Source: Pterobdella sp. o SKG-2022
Taxonomy: Eukaryota > Annelida > Clitellata > Hirudinida > Piscicolidae
Assembly (NCBI GenBank): GCA_964035795.1
Contig: OZ038323.1
Span: 3,298,381 to 3,362,380, forward strand
Direction: 5' to 3'
DNA: 64,000 bases
Below, piece after piece: positions 1 through 12,336 of the stretch (its first letter is position 1; the number at the start of each line of letters is the position of its first letter). Below the pieces are notes generated by a model. The model made no database searches, was not told the DNA's origin, and saw nothing but the letters and a program-made list of their open reading frames with translations. A program made the translations under genes and the position numbers.

Positions 1-2
1 AT

Positions 3-892
3 GACAATGCATTCCAAAATAATTTGGATAACAAATTAACAGAAGATTCTAAAAATTATATAGAAAACAAAGCTTTAAATCTAAAAAACTCTGCTTCATT
101 TTACTTTGTGAAAAATGAAAATTCAATAGAATCGCATAAACCATGTTCAATAACCACTGAACAACACCTTGTTAATAACAATGAAAACTTCTCAAAAAAA
201 GATTATTATTTTGAAAAAAAAACTGTTGAAGATGATTCAAATAATGCCATTTCCGAATGTTCTAATGATAATGCAGATTTGCATGGGAATTATTATTTAT
301 CCTTACAAGATAGAATCAAAACGCAAATATCAGTGTTAGAAAACTTAGAAGGTGATTTAAATTATACTCATTCAGATTACTTTATTCATAAATAACTTAG
401 AACTCAAATATTAAAGTTTGTTGAAAAATTCAGTTGAGATTTCAAAAGTGATTAAAGAAACAGCAGTGGAAGAAGAAAAACTTAAAGAATTGGAAGTTGA
501 AGACAACGTTTTAGAGAATGAATTGAGTGAGATCATGCTGGTTGACTGGCCTGAACAAAAAAACATATGTGAAGATCAACTGCAGCAGGCTCATAAACAA
601 CTCTTATTGGTTACAAATGAGGTCAAGCTGCAGGAGAAACATTTGGAAGTGGTCAAAAAAAAAGTTGATGACTTTAAAAGTTTTATACAGGAAGAAGAGA
701 AAGAAGATGATGAAATTGATGTAGAAATTGAGGTTTTATTTTTCTATACCGAATATTTTCAGATTTAATAATAATTTTAAAAACTAAATTGATTAATTTT
801 TAATTTTCTCATTCTCAATGCCGCAGAAATGGAATGAATTGTTCCAGAAAAGTTTGCACACTATAAACTGCAACATTGATCTGCACCAATAA
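3..892 (+). CDS. Coiled-coil protein, C-terminal three exons (5' end outside window)
   Basis: Three exons join in phase: 3-351 (open from the window edge), 434-732 and 827-892, ending in TAA. Introns are 82 and 94 bases with GT-AG ends. Exon 1 is rich in Asn, Ser and Lys and looks disordered. Exon 2 is almost wholly Glu/Lys/Leu heptad-like sequence, so a coiled coil, ending in an acidic run (EEEKEDDEID). The last 21 residues begin KWNELFQKSL. I do not recognise the family; a kinetochore, cytoskeletal or recombination-accessory coiled-coil protein would fit, but nothing decides it. The splice between 351 and 434 was chosen because it is the only join that keeps the frame open. The upstream part of the gene lies outside the window. 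Confidence 0.6.
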
Positions 893-2152
893 TTTGTTAA
901 AATTTGTTAAAGTGCCTAATACGCGTGTATGAAGCACCCATCACAATCTTGGTCACTTGAAATATTTCTTTTTAATTGTTTTGAAAGCATTTTTAATACA
1001 TATTTATTCGTTAAATACATGTTAGCTTAACTTAAATGTACATAAAAAATCATCATTAACTATAAAATTAGTTATAAAGATTTTTGGAGAAATAAAATAT
1101 TTCTGAAAAGACAACACGTAAAACAAACGCTAAATCTTATTTGATAGGGTAAATGGTTGATTTGTCATATATTGACCTATAGCTCTCAGCTGGTAAAGCA
1201 TTAAAACAATAATCTAACAGTTACAGAGTTCCTATACATGTTGTACCAGCAAATAGCATTTGTGCCATGGTGTGTTTTGGCGTCTAATCCCACAAGAAAG
1301 ACTATAGAGACGATAAACTATAAAAGATATAATCTCATTTAGTTTCCATACTCTAAGGCATTCTTAATACTCTCAAAATTATCACTTATTTTTTCAAACT
1401 TGAGTAAAATGAATAAAAACTTCAGCGTGCCGATCTACGATCTTCTACTCACTCTCAACTTCTTAATATCCTTCCCTCCCATTCTATGCTGAATCTGCTT
1501 TTTTTTATGGCTATTTTATTCGAAATACTACTTTTGTCAACTTAAATCTTCTACCTATCTGTCTTCTCTTATATATATCTTCAACATGCTCATTGTTGAA
1601 AAATGATAACAAAATATTTCCGTTTTGGAAACAAGTCTATATATTTTTCTCATTATTTTGTCGTATTCGATGAAATAAAACGTATAACTGGATTTTGTGG
1701 CTACAAGATTTTATATATATATGACGCGATACTTACGAGCCTCTGCCCACATATATAAAACGACTGATAATCTCCTTGCCCAACGTTGAAGGCAATAATC
1801 GCAGAAATGTGGTTTTAGTGCCGCTTTCCGCATCAAGAGCAGAACAACATTGAAACTTGACACAACAACTCAGAATTAGGCGAAAAGTACGTCGAACGTA
1901 TAAATGCATGGCATTAAAAGGCATCTTCCTAGCGTTTAGGCCTGCTAGTTGGTGGGGCTGCTACCTTTTCAGGATAAAAATCTAAACAACCCTTCCCTGT
2001 CTTCTAGTAATCCTTTTGGCCTAATAATTTTATCTTGTTTCAAGATAAATTTTTTGGAGGACTCAACACAGACTGTTTTATTAGTCTGCTCTTATCAGGC
2101 TAGGTTTCTAAGACAAGTTCTTAATGTGCAAAGAAAAATCTTAGGACCAACA
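893..2152. other. AT-rich spacer
   Basis: No supportable gene. A fragment at 1178-1206 resembles the 5' half (A box side) of the tRNA-like SINEs at 12261 and 12471. The part from about 1700 to 2150 is less AT-rich and adjoins the reverse transcriptase relic, so it may be LINE 3' untranslated sequence; short open frames there show no family motif. Confidence 0.4.
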
Positions 2153-3030
2153 CTAACGAGCTACATGTCCAGCAAGCGCTAATCGTTTTCTTTTGATTAT
2201 GGTAAACAACTTTGGAATTTGACCGTATAGCCGGGCGTTTGATAGGTGGTCTCTCCAAGAGATATTTTTGACTCTTCGGAGCATGCGTGTGTAGGTGCCC
2301 TCAACTTTTTTCACTGCAGCGCTTTTCATTATCCAGGATTCACACCCATATAGCAGTATGAATTCAACAGTAGATTTAAAAATCCTAATTTTCGTTTCTG
2401 TAGTAATGCGAGAGCTCCAGGTTTTTTCTAGTTGAAAGCGTTCCATCATTTTCCGATTCGGATGTTGATCTCTCGAGAAGAGTTGGTGTAACCTTCCAAG
2501 CAAAGAAAATCATCAACCTTTTCAATTTCGTCACCATTCAGAGCATGAATATGACTCTCTACAGAGGGATTGAAATGCATTGCTTTAGTCTTTCTTGCAT
2601 TGAGGAAAAGACCTATTTTTTGAGTTGCGTTCTCGATTTAGTGGACTCAGCTTTGTTGATCGTATCTTCCCTCAAAGCGATATCGTCGGCAAATGCAAGT
2701 TCGGCGAGTTTCTTGGGAAGGACTTTACGACTTCTTTTTCTCTTGAGAGTCAATCCATCTAGAGGAAAAATTGAGGTGCTGAGAGTATAATCTAAGCAAA
2801 TGATGAAAAGAAACGGGGCGAGTGGGTCCCCTTGTAAGACGCCAGTATCGACCTGGAAGATGTCAGTATTGCCTTCAGGGGTTACCACAAGAGCAGGTGT
2901 TTTCATACATCACTCGTATTGCATTAACGATTTCAGGAATTCCATATGAAACAAGGATTTTGAGCATTTTGGACCGATCTATCGAGTCAAATGCTTTTTT
3001 GAAATCTTTCCAAACGGCGGAACATGGGAA
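2153..3030 (-). mobile_element. Degenerate non-LTR retrotransposon (LINE) reverse transcriptase fragment
   Basis: Read on the minus strand, the fragment gives the order expected of a LINE reverse transcriptase: a palm segment with KAFDSIDRSKM (about 3000), then GVLQGDPLAPFLF and the catalytic FADDIA box (about 2700-2840), then the thumb and connection with LYGCESW and the ending LALAGHVAR (2153-2410). The pieces lie in different frames, so it is frameshifted and dead. No endonuclease domain or terminal repeats are visible. The exact clade is not determined; an RTE-like element is plausible. Confidence 0.85.
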
Positions 3031-3393
3031 AAAAACGGATATGATTTTAAATATTTATATTATTTTTAGTTTTGAAATAGTTTGGAGGCAATAAAATTGC
3101 ATATTTATTTATAAAATAATGCTTACAAGTTTTTGAAATTGACTTTTAAAATTTTAATTAAACTTTCAAATAAAACTTTGATACAATAAAAAATCGTAAA
3201 GAAATACAAAATCATCATTAAACAGAAAAATAAGAAACTTTAACGATGTTCAAATTTTAGAACAATAAAATATTTCAGAATAACCATCACCTTCTTACCA
3301 CAAATCAATCACATGAAAATAAAAAATTTAACCACAAAATAACGTGAACAAAACTGCAATGAAAATATCTAAAAAACATTGAGGAGCATTTGA
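3031..3393. other. AT-rich spacer downstream of the zinc-finger gene
   Basis: No coding signal. This is the 3' flank and probable 3' UTR of the minus-strand zinc-finger gene that ends at 3394. Confidence 0.4.
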
Positions 3394-5069
3394 TCAGGAT
3401 TTACTAAGAAAACTATTGGCAAGTTCGAGTAGAGCCATAGCTCCCTTCATAGTATCATCTTTCATTGCTTCTTCCACTACAACTTCCTCGCGCAGTGTGG
3501 TTGTGTCATCTGAGATTATGTCATCATTGTTTATCATCATGTTTCTGTTGTTGCTCAATACCGTGGTGGTTGATATGTTGCTGTATGTGATGTTGTTGGG
3601 AGCATTTATGATACTATTTGAAGTGTAGTTGTCTGTGTAAAGATTTTGTTGTATGGGTGGAATATTGTTGAGATAGTCATGGCTTTGGAGGATGTTATTA
3701 TTTGCGAGGTTATGTGGTTGTTGTATAATGTTGTTATTGATACTGCTGCTAGTTATAAAGTTGAGGTTGTTTATTTGGAAGTTATGTTGAGAAGAAAGTG
3801 ATAACATCTCACTGTTATTTGTAAAAGTTGTTTTTTGTGGAGCGATGTTTTTATTCAATGTCCCAAAAACGTTGGTGTCATGGTTGTTTTTAGTTATCAA
3901 GGTGTTGTTGTTAAGGTCACCTAGACTTTTGTTTCGTGGCACATTATTTTCATTTTTTATTTTGACATCAGACTTGACAATCTCAGTGATTTTATGTGAA
4001 TCAAGAGGCGAGGTTTTAAATTCATGGGTTGGTGATGAGAAGGAAGTACTTGGTGGTGTGGTATTTTCTCTTTCATGGATCATTTCTGGAGAGCCGAACA
4101 GTGACCTAAAAAGTTTAATACTTAAAATGTGTATAATTTGAAACTTAGAAAGCACAAATTGCAAATTACCTCTTAGTGGATGAAGGTGGTGGGGAAGTGA
4201 CTCGATGTTTGTAAGGTGTTCTTTCTTGTCTGCTTGAATAATATCTGCAAATACACATGTAGTTATTAATGAAAGTTAAAATTATTTTAAACATATACAT
4301 ACTCTTTTCAAAGATATATTATATTCAAAATATAAAAAACCTTTTAAACCAATCTCTGACAGCCTTTGAGCAGTCAGCATCTACTTCAGGCATACGAGAA
4401 TAGTTGTCATCTCTGAGGAGGCTAGCACAAGGATGGTCTGGACAATGGCGATTTGAGTGGGTGAAGCGGGTCTGGCAATCTGTTGGTTTTATCATATTAT
4501 AATAATTTTTTAACATGAGTTTATTAACAAACCTTTGGCAGAGCAGATGAAAGGTTTTTCTCCGGAATGTAATCTTTGGTGTGTTTTTAATTGACCACTT
4601 TGACAAAATGCTTTAAAACAACTTGGATAATCACAAATGTAAGGTTTTTCTCCTGCAAATATATGAATTGAATAGAATTCACACTTTATAGTCGTATATA
4701 TTTTTGTAATCCACCTGTATGTGTACGCATATGAGCTGCTAGTGACTTTTCCCTTGGAAATACTCGACTACAATGTCGACATCTGATCGAACTTTCAACT
4801 GAATGCCCTTTGTTTATGAGAGTATGGATCATTGCAGCTTTTGGTCTTCCTCTTTTCAAAAAGTCGCCAGGACTCGGTGTTTCCGGTGAACTAAATTCAA
4901 CGTTTGGAGAAATTGGCGTGGACGGTAATTTTGACCGGTCTGGACTGAAAAAACTGAGTTTTTCAAAGTTCGAAACTGGAGGTGTATTAAACGATGCCAT
5001 GATGTGTGGTGGTAGTTTATTCTGTGTTCGAAGAGGAGACGTAAAAACTCTATCTTGAATCGACACCAT
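3394..5069 (-). CDS. ZNF367: ZNF367-like C2H2 zinc-finger transcription factor
   Basis: Five exons on the minus strand: 4715-5069, 4533-4652, 4341-4479, 4170-4244 and 3394-4105. They join in phase to 466 residues. Finger 1 (about residues 93-115) contains [18 protein letters not shown]; finger 2 follows ([20 protein letters not shown]). A third, atypical motif is [20 protein letters not shown]. The block ending [15 protein letters not shown] and the C-terminal [10 protein letters not shown] both match the arrangement I know from ZNF367, whose C-terminus also has an ALALIELAN-like motif. It would act in the nucleus; vertebrate ZNF367 is a DNA-binding, cell-cycle-linked regulator. The middle of the last exon is an Asn-rich, low-complexity spacer not found in vertebrates. 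The start is the first ATG of exon 1, which opens divergently toward the gene at 6005. Confidence 0.9.
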
Positions 5070-6004
5070 TTTAATTGAATTTCAATAAATTAACGTAAAA
5101 TTTTTCGAAAATACAATCCCGACAAGTACTTTTGAATACAAAATAATGACCGATAGCGTGGTGTTTAAAGTTTAAATGCTAACAAAGAATTTAGTTTTCA
5201 CTCCCGCTCAAAAACAATGCACCTAACATTAGCTTGTCTATCAAGCCGCTAAATTTGCGCCTTTTATTGCAAATATCTCTTTTATTACGAGTTATCAAAC
5301 ATTTGCAAATTATTTTTCAGCTTGAAAAAATTTTTATCTTTAATAAAATACATTTTTTGAAAAAACTTTCCTATGGAAAATTATCTTTAGAATAAAATTG
5401 AATGAGAACAAAGAAAGTATAATTGTCTTGGAAGCACGTGAATGATTATTAACTTTCAAAATTCAGTTTGAACTTATTATATTTAATAATTACAAAAAAT
5501 TTATATTAATCCATTTCAAAAATCCATTTTCTCAAATTGAACTTTAGTTTTTATAAGTTAAAAAAAATTTTGTTCATGAATAATTTTTTTGATTATTATT
5601 TATTTTTATTAAATTAAAATACTCATTTAGTTTTAACAAATTTATATGTTTTATAAACAAAATTGAAAATAGTTTTTAAATCTAGCATTGATAAAATAAC
5701 TGTATCATTGGTCAGATATTTGCCTTTTTTCGTTATCACAAAAATACAAATTTTCACGAATTGTTCTCATCACTCTTTATTAAGGTCATTTTTATATTTT
5801 ATTATATAAACTAGATTTATTTTTTTAGTTTTTTGTGGATAGACTTCATAAATATCCTTTTTTTTCAATGACCTTGATTATTAAAATTTTATTTATATAT
5901 ATATATATAAACAATCGTACCATTACGTTTGTTCAAAATTTTATCAAATATTAGTTTTTGAAGCTTATAATCTGTAAACAAAATGATCCACAGAAACAAC
6001 AAAA
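5070..6004. promoter_or_regulatory. Shared divergent intergenic region
   Basis: About 930 bases of AT-rich DNA lie between two divergent starts (zinc-finger gene leftward, small membrane protein rightward), so both promoters are likely here. A short TA repeat lies at 5892-5910. No specific promoter element can be named by eye. Confidence 0.35.
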
Positions 6005-7980
6005 ATGGCAGATATGCCAGATACAGGCCCAGGTCGTATGATGAGGTACCCATACGGTAAGTTGGGTCAATTTTTTGCTTTCCCATGGAAGTTTCATTGG
6101 ACCTATGGTAGAGGTTTCAGGTTAGTTTGCTTTCTTTCTTTCTTTTAATTGTCTATCATCAATTCATTCATTGTATGTTCTAAATAGTATTTTTTTAGAT
6201 GATGCGTTAAAATCAGGTAAATTCAAGTTTTATAATTTATTGAATACTTTGTAGATATTCTTTTTATGGAATCCTTCTTTCCACACCCATCATTTACAAG
6301 ATCCACAAAGCAGGTTATTTTTTACTAAAAATTTATTTTTTCTTCATTTTAGGTTAGAAAAACTTATCTGTTTTTTTGAGAGATTTTAAGATATTGAACA
6401 TTTTAAGTAAGCTGTGACTGAGGTTAAACAATTTATGTAACTGTTCCTTCTTGATGTAACAATCAGATCTTCCGCTTCCACCCTCACTTATGTGAAATAT
6501 CTAAAAACATTAATTTTGTGCACTTTTTAGGAAATAGTAACAAAAATTTATTTAATAATCTATTTTATTAATTTATATATTTCTGTATTAAACACGTTTG
6601 TTTATATTTTTATAATGGTTACAAGACCTGAAGACTCTTGGAGTTTATGACTTTAAGATAGTTAGATTTGGTGGTAAATTTTTTCTTATTTTTAAGATGT
6701 ATTAGTAATAATTATTCTATGTCTCAACACTATTGATTTTTCCTGTAATTATTGTCGCTTAGCTTAATTTCAGTTTCACCAACAATTAACACCATTGTGA
6801 CTTAAAATAGCCTATCTCAAACAGTAAGGTCAACAAATACAGTACTTATTCAGAAAAATACGCAAAGCTTTTTGGAAGTCTAGCTTACATTATCCAGTGA
6901 TCTTCACTTGATAAGCTTCGTGTCTTTTTTTGAATAAATACTTTGTGTTTTTTAACCTTGCTATAACACCGTTGTTTTTTACTTTGAGAGTAAGGAGTCA
7001 GGCTAGAATGAGTTTAATGAAGAAAAGTATTTTAATTATCATATAAATTCCAATTGATTCAAATAACTAGAGGGGTAGAATGATGAAGTGATTATCAAAT
7101 CACATGATTTGATTTTTTGTCAGCATTTAGCACTTTCTCTGCAATTTTTGCTAAAAATTTGATTAGTAACATCTAAATTTATGTTCTTTTAAATAAAGTA
7201 AACTAGTCTACTCTGAATATAGTGGAAGCATAAAAGCTCCAAACGGTAAAGAACCATAACCATCATTTTGTTATTTATATTCCATATAACAAGACTTATC
7301 AGCGATGCTTGTATTGATTTACAGTGAACTCTCCTGGAAACAAGGATACTTGGAGGGAGGTCAGAGCTAAGAGAAGACGTAAGTTTTTTTTAAATTTTGT
7401 CTCAATATTATTGACATCAATATATCTAGTTTCCAACAACTGTGTGTAGAGTTAGTGTTCAACTCATATCATAACTAAAAATCAGTTTTTATATCTACCT
7501 GAAATTTTACGTTATATATTGGTCCTGGGCATGACGTTAAACTGCACCAAAGACAGCGTCTCCAATTGGAGAATGCTTTCCTGTTATAGCCTGGATAACG
7601 GTAGACTTCGGTAACAGGTATCGACAAACTGATATCCCGGTATCGTTGTCATTTGGCTTGGCGGAGGATCATTCTTTATTGACAACGGCAAGGCAAACTG
7701 CCCAAGTGTGGGAACGGCGGTTCTTGAAATCCGATAGTTTCAAGTTGGACGTTAGCTTGGGCTGGCAGTTCTATGAAAACTTTGTCCCAACTAAAAATGA
7801 CTTTCATTAGACGACTGCTGTATACCCCAGCTACTGGGACACCTACAGCAGTATAATCTAATATGGATATTATTTATATTATTTTGACTTTAGTGGCATT
7901 GAATCAGTGAAATGAAAAGGCACTAATTATTTACAGATGATCCTTTTGCTCCTCCCACTGTCCATGGAGGTCATCACTGA
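6005..7980 (+). CDS. 90-residue single-pass membrane protein, family not identified
   Basis: Four exons with GT-AG borders: 6005-6120, 6255-6313, 7325-7378 and 7937-7980, joined in phase to 90 residues and ending in TGA. The N-terminus is short and Met/Pro-rich (MADMPDTGPGRMMRYPYG). An aromatic basic stretch follows, then one hydrophobic segment (YSFYGILLSTPIIYKI, about residues 40-55), a charged stretch (DTWREVRAKRR) and a His-rich tail (HGGHH). Size, one membrane span and the basic aromatic N-terminal side resemble small accessory subunits of mitochondrial respiratory complexes, but I cannot assign it to one. Intron 2 holds a palindromic element; intron 3 holds a copy of the dispersed 350-bp repeat. 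Confidence 0.7.
6826..6963. repeat. Foldback (palindromic) element, short copy
   Basis: The left arm begins AAGGTCAACAAATACA and carries AAATACGCAAAGCTT and AGCTTACATTATC. The right arm reads back as a complementary version containing AAGCTTCGTGTC and ending AACCTTGCT. The same arms are found in longer form at 32369-32743. It lies in intron 2 of the small membrane protein gene. Confidence 0.65.
7521..7873 (+). repeat. Dispersed ~350-bp structured repeat, copy 1
   Basis: The copy begins GGTCCTGGGCATGACGTTAA and ends with a hairpin (ACTGCTGTA paired with TACAGCAGT) followed by TAATATGGATATTA. It is close to identical to the copy at 43498-43850 and related to a diverged copy at 29188-29555. It contains a second internal pair, CCTGTTA with TAACAGG. 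There is no open reading frame of note and no terminal inverted repeat. A SINE-like element is the likeliest nature. Confidence 0.8.
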
Positions 7981-8521
7981 TTCGTATGCATCATGCATGC
8001 AGTTTTGAGACGTTTGAAGGAAATGGGGCGTTTAATTTGAAGTTTATAAAATAAAGTTGTTAAATTTTCAAAGTATAAAAATAGTTAGAGTTTAGGACGT
8101 GATAAAATAGTAAGGAGGAATGTTTGCAAAGCATAAACATGCTCACATGCAAGCACCATGACACAATGCAAACAGTCTCATCTTCTCACTAGTATTTCCA
8201 TTCATTCACTTGCCTCATTATGTCATTGTCTCTATTAATAGCATTTTGTATATGGTTATGTGGAATAGTAAAAGTATAGTAGCAATGAAAAGGGCAGTGT
8301 TGTTTTAAAGATCGATACATGCCTCGTTCTCTCATGTTTGTCCATCGATTGAACCTCGATGATTTTCACACGTAAATTTTTTTTAAAAATTCACAAAAAT
8401 TAGTTTATTATCGAGATACCCGTTGACCGAAAGTTGTGTAACAAAAACAACCAAGATATTGTCAGCAAGATCAGAATCACAGAAATGTGCATAAAAGGCA
8501 TTGGGTGAATAAAGCACAGTG
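7981..8521. other. Spacer between convergent genes
   Basis: This is the 3' flank of the small membrane protein gene and of FoxA, which converge here. No coding signal was seen. Confidence 0.4.
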
Positions 8522-10708
8522 TTACAAGGAGTTGTTTTGTGTAGTTGTTTGATTGAAATTTTCAACAGACACATCTTTCAAGGTAGAAGTTTTTTGACTT
8601 TGGGTTTGGTGATAAGTGCAAAAGCGATCCGCGTCAATGCTGCTGTCACCATTATTCTCACCTTTTTGTCGTTGTTCTTTCCTTAGTTGTGACTTATGGG
8701 ACTTAATGATTTTTGTACCTTCTAATGCAACCGTTGAATCATTTCTGTTTAAAAAACCTGTCTGCACCGTATCCAAACACTCCGTATGGCCATTTCTCTC
8801 AAAGACCATTTTTTCAACGGTTTCAATATTTTCACTATAACTTGAATCATTGCTATAGAAGTTGTTGAAATGATAAGAACCGTTCTTGTTGGCGCGATTA
8901 TGGAGTTCGTTTCTTTTAGCTTGAGAATTATAAAATGCAGGAGAATATTCTTTGAAGAAATGATTCGATGTATGATTAGGGGGTGGATTTATGGAGGTTT
9001 CTATTGAATTTGTCGGTGGGTGTTGAGGGTCTGAAGAGTAGAGCGATGAGAGCATTTTTTGGTTAGAAAAATAAGGATTCATATTAGTATCAAGCTGGTG
9101 TGGGAAAAATGGTTGGTGGTTGTTTTGTGAGTGGTATAAGAAAGCGTGAGTATTGTACGGGGAAGAGTATTGGTGCAGTGTGGAATGTTGCACGAGCGTG
9201 GTGACAGGTGGTTGTTGTTGCAACATAATGCTTTCAGAAGAATCTTCTTTCTCTTCAGCATCAGTTTCCTTCTTTCTTTCTGATTCAACACTTTCAAAAT
9301 CTTCTACATTCTCTGAAATTTCATCGCCGCTATTTTCATAATTGTTTGTATCTTCATTATCGCTTTTTTGGTTTTTTCTAATTGCTTCTTTTTTAGGGCA
9401 TTTGAATCTCTTTTGCCTTCTTAGATAGCAACCATTATCAAACATGGTTCCTGAATCCGGATGCAGGGTCCAATAGCTTCCTTTGCCTGGTTTGTCGACT
9501 GATCTTGACACCTGTGTATTGTCTCAAGGTTATTATTTGTTTAAGATTTTATACCAACATATTTTTGTGAGTAAACAAAATTTTAGAAGCATAACAAGAA
9601 AAAAAGTCTAAATAAATATCTCTTTCTGAATTAAACTCTTATCAATGATTGAATGTTTTATTTCAAATGAAAATTTCACTGTTTAGACTTTCAAACACTG
9701 CGTGCAATCATATCGGAGTGATAGGGGTTTCAAAGCTTTCTCAGTCGTGGCATTATTAATTTGAGGAATACAAGTACTGGAGATTTTGATAGAATGTTAC
9801 AAATCTAATCATTTGAGCATCACCATCATCTATAATCTAACAAAAAGTTCATTGTTTAAATTTTTCTGCACGCACGCACATCCACACACATCCACACACA
9901 CACACACACACAGAACGACAAAGGTAAGCACACTCATATTGGCTGGGTAAATATGAGCGGTTTTCTTGAATTTGGTGCACTCATGCTATTATTTTAACTT
10001 AGTTTTGATCAATTCTGATTTTTTTGACTAATATACATCATATATACAAACCCCAAAAAAATCTTATAATATAAATTTCAATAAATTTCGCATCAAATAA
10101 CCACATCTACAATCACAAAAACACACTAACATACACATCAGACACACACGTAAAAGTACCTTGACGAAGCAATCATTGAAAGAGAGAGAATGCCTGATAG
10201 AATTTTGCCAGCGTTGTTGGCTCTGCCGGTAGAAGGGAAAGTGGTGCATGATGAACTGATATATCTCACTCAAAGTACACATTTTGTGGCTTGATGACTG
10301 TATAGCCATTGTTATGAGAGAGATGTAGGAGTATGGTGGTTTGGCTGCGTTTATATTCCTTTTGTAAGGTGAGTGTGGTGATAGAGAATAAATTGTGCTT
10401 TGCTGGTGGGTGTTGTGGGGTAGGTATAGACTAGGTTGAGAATTCAAGATAGGAGCGAATGATTCAACGATAAAGGAGTTTAAATAATTTGGTTGTTTGT
10501 TCGGATTAAATGACTGTTCTAAGGCGTTGGAGTTGTTATAGTGGTGTAGAGTCGTCTGATAATTTGAGTTTTTTTGAGGGAAAGAGTATTGCTGGAGGGA
10601 GAAAGAGTTGGAGGGAAATGTTTGCTGGGAAAATGTGTTGTAGGAAAAGTCGTATGTGTTGCTGTTTTGGGATGTGTTGCTGTCGAAAGTGAAACAAGGA
10701 GATATCAT
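8522..10708 (-). CDS. foxA: FoxA (HNF3/fork head) transcription factor
   Basis: Two exons on the minus strand, 10160-10708 and 8522-9511, give 512 residues. The forkhead DNA-binding domain runs from about residue 123 ([17 protein letters not shown]) through [18 protein letters not shown] to [15 protein letters not shown] and [13 protein letters not shown] (about 215). These strings identify class FoxA rather than other Fox classes. The intron falls inside the domain, directly after FNDCFVK. Flanking regions are Asn, Ser and His rich with no other recognisable domain; the usual FoxA C-terminal motif HPFSIN is not seen. FoxA proteins are nuclear pioneer factors of endoderm and pharynx. The ATG at 10708 is the first in the open exon; a further 5' exon cannot be excluded. 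Confidence 0.94.
9870..9913. repeat. CA-rich microsatellite
   Basis: A run of CACA and CCACACA units lies in the FoxA intron. Confidence 0.8.
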
Positions 10709-12260
10709 ATTTTTATACAGAAATTACCTACCAATCTCTGAGATTTAACAATTTTCAACAATAGATTCAATTAAATTCAATTTGTCTACGTGGTTTCTTG
10801 TAGGTTTCCAATCTAATTTGTTATAACTAGTCTTATATTCATTTCAAATATATCTTTATAAAAATTATAACGAAACTGCTTTTAAGGTATTTCTTCATTT
10901 CAAGTCAAAGTGAAGTATTATAAAACCTTTTTAAACTCGTTTAAAAATGCTATAGGAACGCCATGTTATATTAAAAATGAAAAGGTAACTCATTGAAGAG
11001 CTCGTAGATAAGTATTATGGAGGTCCTTGTAGTATACATATATACGTATACTTCTTATTAATATAATTAAAGTATTGAAACTTAAAAGTTAATTTCACCT
11101 AAAAGTTTTTAATTATTTAATATGCTATTAAGACTTTTTGAATGAAGACAATTTAATCGTTAATTGCTGTGTGTGAGGTCTTTTAGTTTCTCATCACTTA
11201 AAATCTTTGAGTTTGTGTGAACTGTTGTCTTAAATTTAACCGGCCACTTTTTTTCGCAGAATTTTTGCTCATTTGATTAGAATTTGATATTGAGAACTAA
11301 TTTTTGAAATGTTTAATATATTTTTAAAAATATTACTTTAAAAACCACAAAAGTTGAAAAAGTTTCTTCAGAATATTGATGATGAATAGCTAATTTCACG
11401 GTAGTAGCATTTGATTGGTTGATGAAAGTCAATGGGCGGGCCTTAAAGTGAGAAAACCAGGGATTTGTCAAAAATATTCACAAAAAAATTTTAGTTAATT
11501 TAAGAAATAAAAACATTCTATATATAATATTGAGAGTTACTTGTTATACAGATATGAAATCGTTGGCATTATCGTTCTGCAAGAGTAAAATATATCATAG
11601 GTGTCTTCAAGCCACCTTCAATCACACGCAGTTAGAGACTAGTGTTGCCAATGAGTCAATAAAACTTTAAAAACATCAATTAGGATTCATAAATTTCTTT
11701 AAAAGAAAATCTATAATTTTCGATAAGTATAGCCATATTTAAAACGTTAGTATGAGTTAAAAACCATTATATGGTGTTGTGAAATGTATTATATTCTGTT
11801 TCACCCAGTGTTAGCCAAAGTTGAATGAATTTTCAAATTATATGTGTATCTAAAGAAATAGTAAGTGTTGCGAAACACCAGCTTGGTAAGAGATGATTAA
11901 TATGATGTGTTACGTCACTTATGGAATGATTTTTAGCGTTCTTCTCAACGCCTCAAAACACTGATTACTACATTGAAGTCTAAAAAGTTTACATTGAATG
12001 GATATTGTCTTTGAAAATTGAGCAAACAAAATGAGTGACCTGATGAAAGCTTGCACCTTTGTAGAACCTGTTGAAGATGTAACGTGGTATTTATGGAGCG
12101 CTTTTTATTATAGACCAAAAAACTTGCTACAAATTTGATTTGAAAAAAAAACACTGTGGGTCAAATCAAATCAATTACGAGTATGATTATAGAGGCATTA
12201 ACTTCAGGAGTTTTTAGACCACTGAGTATTATGAACTTTGAATGATCAGATACTAATTGT

Positions 12261-12336
12261 CAGCCCAACACGAGATCGAACCCGGTAACTTTAGATAATT
12301 AGTCCAATGCTTTACCAGCTGAGCTATAAGGGCCGA
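12261..12336 (-). repeat. tRNA-Ile-like SINE head
   Basis: On the minus strand it reads as a tRNA-like unit: an A box region with TAGCTCAGCTGGTAAAGCA, an anticodon arm with stem TTGGA/TCTAA and loop CTAATTA (anticodon AAT), and a B box with GGGTTCGATCTC. The acceptor stem pairs only partly. Related copies lie at 12471 and 28149, which argues for a dispersed SINE rather than one tRNA gene. Confidence 0.65.

Noticed and set aside
12261..12336. A functional tRNA-Ile gene
   Set aside because: The acceptor stem is partly mismatched and related degraded copies occur nearby, so a SINE head is more likely.
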